Shown: piece by piece, positions 1 through 3,121 of the stretch
Layout: the number at the start of each line of letters is the position of its first letter
Position numbering within the stretch: the first letter of the stretch is position 1
Assembly: GCA_052387115.1 (NCBI GenBank)
Contig: JBQTJM010000002.1
Location: forward strand, 1 to 5,958
Source: JACCXJ01 sp052387115
GTDB lineage: Bacteria; Pseudomonadota; Gammaproteobacteria; JACCXJ01
Direction: 5' to 3'
Length of the DNA stretch: 5,958 bases
The notes under the pieces: generated by a model
Told to the model about the DNA's origin: nothing
Databases searched by the model: none
The model's input: the letters and a program-made list of their open reading frames with translations, nothing else
Program-made: the position numbers and the translations under genes

Positions 1-6
1 GCGCCG

Positions 7-68
7 TTGCCGGATTCGAGCCTGGGAATGTCGGGCATGGGAAATACATGCCCGACCTACGCGGCTCG
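7..68 (+). repeat. REP-like palindromic repeat, copy A
   Basis: This copy aligns without gaps to 811-872. Both begin TTGCCGG, carry GTCGGGC 23 nt further on, and end with the identical 19 bases GCCCGACCTACGCGGCTCG. Its core is a perfect 10-bp stem, GTCGGGCATG (30-39) and CATGCCCGAC (47-56), with a 7-nt loop. The GTCGGG...CCCGACCTACG layout resembles REP elements of high-GC gammaproteobacteria (family recollection, not a search). It lies downstream of the ATPase remnant. The element may continue left beyond the window. Confidence 0.7.
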
Positions 69-185
69 ATCGATAGCGGAGCCGACAACGCAGTCTGCGC
101 TCCATCCGCGATACGACATCTGCTGTAGCCAAGCATTTCAAACGGATGACACCGGTGCTCCTGTTTGATGCGGTAAACGATAAGA

Positions 186-614
186 TCACCGCGATCGCTG
201 ATACCGAATGGTCTCGATTCGGATCGGTCGCGAGCTCTGGATAACCACCGTCCAACGCGCCACCTGTTGCATCAGCAGCAGGTTCTGTGAACCGCTTACG
301 AGATACTGTCCTGTACGGAAGCGCTGCGCGTCGATGCGCTCCTTGATATAGGGCAACAGATCCGGCGCATACTGGATCTCGTCCAGGATAACCGGTGGCG
401 CAAAGAGATCGAGAAACCCTCGGGGATCGGCCGCTGCGGCCGCCCGCGTGTCGGGCGGCTCCAGCGAGAGGTAGCTGTGACTTCGGCCGAAATGCTGCCG
501 CAACAAGGTCGTCTTGCCGGATTGCCTCGGCCCGGTCAGTACCACCGCCGGGAACTCGCGTATCGCGCGGGTGAGGACGGGTTCGAGGGTGCGGGGGAGA
601 TAGGTACCGCCCAT
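186..614 (-). pseudogene. Truncated AAA ATPase of the DUF4143 family
   Basis: Intact members of this family are roughly 380-430-residue cytoplasmic proteins with an N-terminal P-loop ATPase and a C-terminal DUF4143 region; their role is poorly defined. Counting from the ATG at 614, Walker A GPRQSGKT is at residues 28-35, Walker B VILDEIQ at 75-81 and the sensor-like LVSGSQN at 105-111. Family similarity stops near residue 118, after LLMQQV, and the frame ends at 186 with unrelated sequence. A family-like GGYPEL...DPNRD segment lies in the -1 frame from 249 down to about 213. That points to an internal deletion plus frameshift; the middle and DUF4143 portion are gone. A TTG at 623 is an alternative start. 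I prefer the ATG because MGGTYLPRTLEP matches the usual N-terminus and the TTG overlaps the likely -10 box. The P-loop region is clear; calling it a pseudogene rests on the missing C-terminus. Confidence 0.8.
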
Positions 615-617
615 AAC

Positions 618-642
618 GTGCAATTATGCATTCTAAATGCAC
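618..642. promoter_or_regulatory. Operator-like 25-bp dyad over the ATPase promoter
   Basis: GTGCAATTA (618-626) faces TAAATGCAC (634-642), matching at 8 of 9 positions around a 7-nt centre. An inner dyad, TGCAT (627-631) and ATGCA (637-641), is nested in it. It covers the predicted -10 box and ends just upstream of the ATG at 614, in an AT-rich island within GC-rich sequence. Position and symmetry suggest a repressor site, possibly autoregulatory; this is inference. Confidence 0.4.
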
Positions 643-650
643 GATTACAA
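623..650 (-). promoter_or_regulatory. Probable sigma-70 promoter of the ATPase remnant
   Basis: Read on the minus strand, TTGTAA (650-645, 4 of 6 to TTGACA) is followed after 16 nt by CATAAT (628-623, 5 of 6 to TATAAT). Transcription would start near 616-617, only 2-3 nt before the ATG at 614. The transcript would therefore be nearly leaderless, which fits the absence of a Shine-Dalgarno there. Confidence 0.45.
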
Positions 651-731
651 GCAGCCGGCCGCGCGTTCACTGCGGGACGCGGGGGTCTCCGCCATGCGCC
701 GGGCGCCACCGTTCGGATAGAAGCAAGAGTA

Positions 732-864
732 GTAGGTCGGGCATCCGCGCCGCGTTGCTCAACCCTCCGAGCAACCGAGGGTCGAGGCCGCCGCCATTCA
801 TCCGACGCCATTGCCGGGTTCGGGCCTCGAAACGTCGGGCCGGGGACCCCCAGGCCCGACCTAC
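732..864. repeat. 133-bp segment bounded by 11-bp inverted repeats
   Basis: GTAGGTCGGGC at the left end is the exact reverse complement of GCCCGACCTAC at the right end. The right end is the arm of REP-like copy B. Two REP units in opposite orientation enclosing spacer DNA form a compound, BIME-like arrangement; a small non-autonomous element is an alternative. No direct target duplication is obvious at the edges. Confidence 0.4.
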
Positions 865-872
865 GCGGCTCG
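811..872 (+). repeat. REP-like palindromic repeat, copy B
   Basis: Second copy of the element at 7-68, with the same spacing throughout. The stem is GTCGGGCC (834-841) and GGCCCGAC (853-860) with an 11-nt loop. The loop and inner bases differ from copy A while the stem stays paired; compensatory change of this kind points to selection for the hairpin. It sits between the ATPase remnant and rpn, which diverge. Confidence 0.7.
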
Positions 873-977
873 TCCAGCGGCCGGTTGGCGAGGCGGGCAT
901 TTCAGTGTGGCACGCGGCAGGCGGCATCGAGACCGGCGCACGGTCGTGGGATCCGGCCCTCGTGGTCGCCGCGGCGG

Positions 978-986
978 TGCTAGAAT
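978..986 (+). promoter_or_regulatory. Extended -10 promoter of rpn, probably giving a leaderless mRNA
   Basis: TGC (978-980) directly precedes TAGAAT (981-986, 5 of 6 to TATAAT), which is the TGN extended -10 pattern. No good -35 hexamer lies 16-18 nt upstream, as extended -10 promoters allow. The expected start site falls on or next to the A of the ATG at 993, so the full-length rpn transcript would lack a leader. Confidence 0.45.
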
Positions 987-992
987 GCCGCC

Positions 993-2060
993 ATGGACCA
1001 CGACCACAGTTACAAGCTACTGTTTTCCCATCCCGATCTGGTGGCCGATCTGTTGCGCGGCTTCGTGCACGAGACCTGGGTCCAGGAGCTCGACTTCACC
1101 AGCCTCGAGAAAGTCGGCGGCAGCTATGTCGCCGACGACTTGCGGGAACGCGAGGACGACGTGGTCTGGCGGGTGCGCTGGGGACAGAGCTGGCTCTACG
1201 TCTACCTGCTCATCGAGTTCCAGTCGACCGTGGACCCCTTCATGGCGGCGCGCGTGCTGGTCTACGTGAGCCTTCTGTACCAGGACTTGAGCCGCACCGA
1301 GCCGTGGCGGGCCGAGCACCGGCTACCGCCGCTCCTGCCGGTGGTGCTCTACAACGGCGCTAAGCGCTGGGATGCCGCGGAAGAGATCGGCGATCTGATC
1401 GTGCCCGTACCGGGCGGTCTGGAACGCTACCGCCCCCGCCTGCGGTATTTTCTGCTAGACGAAGGGCGATTCGCCGACAGCGAGCTGGCGCCCTTGCGCA
1501 ATCTCGCGGCCGCGCTGTTCCGGTTGGAGAATAGCCGTACACCGAACGACGTGGAGCGCGTACTCGAGGCCCTGGTCGATTGGTTGCGGTCCCCGGAGCA
1601 GAGCGCGCTGCGGCGGGCCTTTACCGTGTGGCTGAAGCGGGTGTTTCTGCCGGGGCGGGTGCCCGGCGTCGAATTGACGAACCTGAACGATTTGCAGGAG
1701 GTACGCACCATGTTGGCGGAACGGGTGATCGCGTGGACGGAGGAATGGAAACGGCAGGGATTGGAACAGGGGTTGGAACAAGGGTTGGAACAAGGGTTGG
1801 AACAAGGGTTGGAACAGGGGTTGGAACAGGGGTTGGAACAGGGATTGGAACAGGGGTTGAGGAAAGGCCGGCAGGAAGGTCGGCAGGAAGGCCGGCAGGA
1901 AGGGGAAGCCGCGTTGTTGTTGCGGCAGATGGAACGCCGCTTCGGGGTGCTGGAGGAACGCGTGCGAGAGCGGATCCGGGCGGCCGATGCCGAGACCTTG
2001 CTGGGTTGGGGCGAGCGGCTCCTGGCGGCAACGACCGTGGACGACCTGTTTGGGGAGTAA
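993..2060 (+). CDS. Rpn / Transposase_31 family PD-(D/E)XK nuclease with DUF4351 tail (RpnL-like)
   Basis: A 355-residue protein of the recombination-promoting nuclease family (PF04754). Known members are Mg-dependent DNA endonucleases, and E. coli examples are toxic and act against phage. The N-terminus, HSYKLLFSHPDLVADLL, is typical. The nuclease core lies at about residues 1-220: the acidic residue D56 in DDVVWRV, then YLLIEFQST with E75-x-Q77, where the family carries Q instead of K. A linker reaches residue 256, followed by twelve four-residue repeats (257-304) and a DUF4351-like C-terminal domain (about 305-355; MERRFGVLEERVRERI). The catalytic positions look intact and the length is normal. 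The ATG at 993 is preferred because it starts the family N-terminus; it has no Shine-Dalgarno and lies under an extended -10 box. An internal start at 1710 probably gives a separate C-terminal product. Confidence 0.88.
   Translation: MDHDHSYKLLFSHPDLVADLLRGFVHETWVQELDFTSLEKVGGSYVADDLREREDDVVWRVRWGQSWLYVYLLIEFQSTVDPFMAARVLVYVSLLYQDLSRTEPWRAEHRLPPLLPVVLYNGAKRWDAAEEIGDLIVPVPGGLERYRPRLRYFLLDEGRFADSELAPLRNLAAALFRLENSRTPNDVERVLEALVDWLRSPEQSALRRAFTVWLKRVFLPGRVPGVELTNLNDLQEVRTMLAERVIAWTEEWKRQGLEQGLEQGLEQGLEQGLEQGLEQGLEQGLEQGLRKGRQEGRQEGRQEGEAALLLRQMERRFGVLEERVRERIRAADAETLLGWGERLLAATTVDDLFGE
1696..1702 (+). promoter_or_regulatory. Perfect Shine-Dalgarno inside rpn
   Basis: AGGAGGT, with 7 nt between it and the in-frame ATG at 1710. 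It is one of the two strongest ribosome-binding sites in the window and is far better than anything at the rpn start. It lies within codons 235-237 (CAG GAG GTA). Confidence 0.65.
1710..2060 (+). CDS. Nested in-frame RpnS-like antitoxin (C-terminal part of Rpn)
   Basis: A 116-residue product in the same frame as rpn, starting at M240 of the long protein (MLAERVIAWTEEWKRQG). It holds the repeat array at its residues 18-65 and the DUF4351-like domain at 66-116, with no nuclease core. The sequence shows the AGGAGGT and ATG at ideal spacing. Work on E. coli Rpn proteins described short C-terminal proteins (RpnS), translated separately from within rpn, that bind and block the toxic full-length nuclease and carry four-residue repeats of strain-variable number. 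The architecture here matches, with a DUF4351 tail. A strong internal start under a weak full-length start would favour excess antitoxin. No convincing internal promoter is visible: TTGACG at 1674-1679 lacks a matching -10, so it may be translated from the rpn mRNA. Function is inferred by analogy. Confidence 0.6.
   Translation: MLAERVIAWTEEWKRQGLEQGLEQGLEQGLEQGLEQGLEQGLEQGLEQGLRKGRQEGRQEGRQEGEAALLLRQMERRFGVLEERVRERIRAADAETLLGWGERLLAATTVDDLFGE
1761..1904 (+). repeat. Twelve-unit, 12-bp in-frame tandem repeat array
   Basis: Eight units of TTGGAACARGGR encode LEQG (residues 257-288 of the long protein), then one degenerate LRKG unit, then three CGGCAGGAAGGN units encoding RQEG (to residue 304). 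Units 2-4 are identical (TTGGAACAAGGG); units 1, 5, 6 and 8 are identical (TTGGAACAGGGG); unit 7 ends in A. Such near-identity suggests recent slippage or unequal exchange. The 12-bp unit keeps the frame whatever the copy number. Confidence 0.95.
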
Positions 2061-2284
2061 CCGTGGCACCGGGGCGGCCCATTGCAGGGTAGCTTAGCCG
2101 CGCTCGTTGCGGCGTAACCCCCCCACCGGTCGGCCCCGGGCCGACACCTTTCCGGGAGGCCCCCGGGCGTCTCGACCGGCGCGGTGCGGGTCTCGATCCT
2201 GCGCCTCGGCGTGGCGGCCGTACGGCCAAACGAAGGTGATCTTCGAGGACGGCGGCAGGACGCTCCTGGGGCCGTAAGGGGGGG
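2061..2284. other. Structured non-coding gap downstream of rpn
   Basis: No gene is supported here. Visible structures are a GC palindrome at 2129-2145; a perfect 12-bp palindrome GGCCGTACGGCC (2216-2227); an inverted pair TACGGCC (2221-2227) / GGCCGTA (2270-2276); and, between its arms, the small hairpin CGAAG (2231-2235) / CTTCG (2241-2245). The open frames across it are GC-driven and have no family resemblance I recognise. Confidence 0.4.
2129..2145 (+). terminator. Weak candidate terminator hairpin after rpn
   Basis: GTCGGC (2129-2134) pairs with GCCGAC (2140-2145) around a 5-nt GC-rich loop, 69 nt after the rpn stop. Only ACCTTTCC follows, so there is no proper T-tract. It could equally be a protein-binding palindrome or a chance GC inverted repeat. 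Confidence 0.25.
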
Positions 2285-2303
2285 CCCCACCCCTCCCTCC
2301 CCC
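2285..2303 (-). other. G-quadruplex motif on the minus strand (i-motif on plus)
   Basis: On the plus strand there are four C-runs of 4, 4, 3 and 5 bases separated by single bases A, T and T. The minus strand therefore carries four G-tracts with three 1-nt loops, the arrangement known to form very stable parallel quadruplexes. Folding in the cell is inferred. Confidence 0.6.
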
Positions 2304-2328
2304 GTTCGCACGCGAACAGGGGAGGGGG
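2293..2328. repeat. Long C/G-rich hairpin with GTTCGC-AC-GCGAAC tip
   Basis: The tip GTTCGC (2304-2309) / GCGAAC (2312-2317) is perfect. After one C-A mismatch the arms continue for ten more pairs (2293-2302 with 2319-2328), including one T-G pair. There is no T-tract. It shares its arms with both flanking quadruplex motifs, so the structures exclude each other. Confidence 0.65.
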
Positions 2329-2346
2329 TCAGGGGGGTCGCCTGGG
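2319..2346 (+). other. G-quadruplex motif on the plus strand
   Basis: G-runs of 4, 5, 6 and 3 bases are separated by loops of 1 (A), 3 (TCA) and 6 (TCGCCT) nt, satisfying the usual G3+N1-7 rule. It lies just right of the hairpin tip, opposite in strand to the motif at 2285-2303. Confidence 0.55.
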
Positions 2347-2520
2347 CATGAGCGCCGCGTTGCCCGACTACCCGTCTCCGCGATGGGGCGGGGAGCTATG
2401 CCCGGGGGTCTCGGAGCCGGGCGCATCACGACCGATCGATGGAGGGGGAAAGATGCACGGGGAAATACCCCCTGCAAGCAACCAAGGACCAAGCAATCAA
2501 CCCAGAAGAGGAGCACGACG

Positions 2521-2574
2521 ATGACGGCAAGACAAGCGCTCGGGGCGGAGCTGCGCGAGGGAGCGCCGCTTTGA
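2521..2574 (+). CDS. 17-codon ORF with strong ribosome site; leader peptide or decapitated gene
   Basis: The peptide is MTARQALGAELREGAPL. AGAGGAG (2507-2513) lies 7 nt upstream of the ATG, after a less GC-rich stretch (AACCAAGG...CAATCAACCCAGAAG) that looks like a genuine 5' leader. The frame stops at TGA exactly where the C-tract/G-tract hairpin before the DUF559 fragment begins. I read it either as the first codons of a gene whose body was lost when the DUF559-bearing segment joined, or as a short leader peptide. The peptide alone is too short to assign a family. The same frame is open back to an ATG at 2383, but that part has no coding character. Confidence 0.4.
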   Translation: MTARQALGAELREGAPL

Positions 2575-2580
2575 CTCCTT

Positions 2581-2596
2581 CCCCCCTTGCGGGGGG
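2581..2596 (+). repeat. C6-TTGC-G6 hairpin in front of the DUF559 start
   Basis: CCCCCC (2581-2586) pairs with GGGGGG (2591-2596) over a TTGC loop. The G-tract continues towards the ATG at 2606 (GGGGG at 2600-2604). From memory, pyrimidine/purine hairpins of this kind often precede DUF559 genes; I cannot confirm that here. Confidence 0.5.
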
Positions 2597-2605
2597 GATG
2601 GGGGT

Positions 2606-2731
2606 ATGAGGCAGTCCGGCGCCCGCAGATTGAGAAAGCATCCGACCGACGCCGAACGCCTGTTGTGGCGTCGTCTACGTCTGCGGCAACTCGGGTACAA
2701 GTTTCGGCGCCAGCAGCCCTTGGGGCCCTAC
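2606..2731 (+). pseudogene. 5' fragment of a DUF559 (Vsr-like endonuclease fold) gene
   Basis: Residues 1-42 read MRQSGARRLRKHPTDAER... through LLWRRLRLRQLGYKFRRQQPLGPY, closely matching the N-terminus of DUF559 proteins, which are normally about 110-130 residues and related to very-short-patch-repair endonucleases. The expected continuation (IVDFVC...E.DGGQH, with the catalytic acidic residues) is absent. After codon 42 the frame runs into antisense hicA and hicB sequence, ending at 2881 as a 91-residue chimera. No activity is expected. The break falls between two GGGGCCC copies (2722-2728 and 2734-2740), a possible microhomology at the joint. Confidence 0.8.
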
Positions 2732-2803
2732 GGGGGGCCCGGCAAAGGGAGCACGGTAATGGACAACCTCGCCTCCGCTAAGAACGGGAAGCGCAGGCGG
2801 CAT
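2675..2803 (-). pseudogene. hicA: hicA toxin remnant (first ~14 codons) fused to antisense DUF559
   Basis: The frame starts MPPALPVLSGGEVV, matching the HicA N-terminus (LPVLSGREVV...). HicA is an mRNA-cleaving toxin of about 60-80 residues with a double-stranded-RNA-binding-like fold and a catalytic His in a GSH motif. After V14 (about 2762) similarity ends; no GSH or C-terminal part follows, and the frame reads antisense through the DUF559 fragment to a stop at 2675 (42 residues in all). Its ATG overlaps the hicB stop as TAATG (2805-2801), the usual coupling of such pairs. The N-terminal match is short but the position immediately after hicB makes it convincing. Confidence 0.65.
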
Positions 2804-3009
2804 TATGCGGCTACGTCGACTTGCCGGGTCTCGATGGTCAAAGGCATACCGCGCTCCGCACGGACCTCGAGGAACTGGTAAATCGCATCCTGGATGGTTT
2901 GTAGAGCCTCGTCTTTGGTTTGGCCTTGGCTGACACAACCGGGAATCGCCGGACATTCGACGGTCCAAAGACCATCTTCGTCGCGGTTTATCGTAACGCT
3001 GAATTTCAT
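2803..3009 (-). CDS. hicB: HicB family type II antitoxin, orphaned
   Basis: A 68-residue protein of the short HicB/UPF0150 type. It shows the typical MKFSVTINRDEDGLWTVECPAIPGCVSQGQT strand-turn pattern (residues 1-30), then the helix KDEALQTIQDAIYQFLEVRAE and the tail PLTIETRQVDVAA. In the family, this RNase-H-like fold binds and neutralises HicA. There is no added C-terminal DNA-binding domain, which is normal for this short subclass. The gene is full length. Its usual downstream partner is broken, so it is an antitoxin without a local toxin. The start has no clear Shine-Dalgarno. The leader (3010-3040) is AT-rich against its surroundings and has TTGA at 3011, 3019 and 3029, but no confident promoter. 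It lies 112 nt downstream of the mprF stop on the same strand. Confidence 0.85.
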   Translation of the reverse strand: MKFSVTINRDEDGLWTVECPAIPGCVSQGQTKDEALQTIQDAIYQFLEVRAERGMPLTIETRQVDVAA

Positions 3010-3121
3010 GTTGATACTTTGAGTGTTATTGAGCCAGTCGAAACAGGAAAGCGTTCAGTCACGAAGTACCGTCTCTGAGCTTCAGCGCGAATGGGTGGGC
3101 CTGTTCAGCAGGGGGACCCCG

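Larger units (their letters stand above)
651..977. other. Repeat-bearing gap between divergent genes
   Basis: No convincing gene lies here. The open frames on both strands are low-complexity, Arg/Pro/Ala-rich products of GC-rich DNA. What can be seen is GTAGGTCGGGC (732-742), the reverse complement of GCCCGACCTAC (854-864); a hairpin GTTGCTC (754-760) / GAGCAAC (769-775) with an 8-nt loop and no T-tract; and REP-like copy B at 811-872. From 873 to 977 I see only the approach to the rpn promoter. Confidence 0.5.

Noticed and set aside
754..775. GTTGCTC/GAGCAAC hairpin as a terminator
   Set aside because: No T-tract follows on either strand and no gene ends near it.
477..1363. Plus-strand frames of 168, 152 and 245 residues around the ATPase remnant and rpn start
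   Set aside because: They are Arg/Ala/Pro/Ser-rich, lack ribosome sites and overlap the P-loop frame, the REP-like repeat or the rpn frame.
1674..1702. TTGACG (1674-1679) as the -35 of an internal rpnS promoter
   Set aside because: The position 16-18 nt downstream is the purine-rich AGGAGGT, which cannot serve as a -10 box.
1761..1904. Regular short repeats that could suggest a CRISPR array
   Set aside because: The 12-bp units are directly adjacent with no spacers, stay in the rpn frame and encode LEQG/RQEG.
1427..2311. Long minus-strand frames with proline-rich or FQPL / VPTP repeats across rpn
   Set aside because: They are antisense readings of the 12-bp array and GC-rich codons; the plus-strand frame has the conserved Rpn and DUF4351 domains.
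2736..2790. Plus-strand GKGSTVM near 2740 as an inverted HicA GSH-type fragment
   Set aside because: The catalytic His is replaced and the flanks do not match HicA; a seven-residue similarity is not enough.
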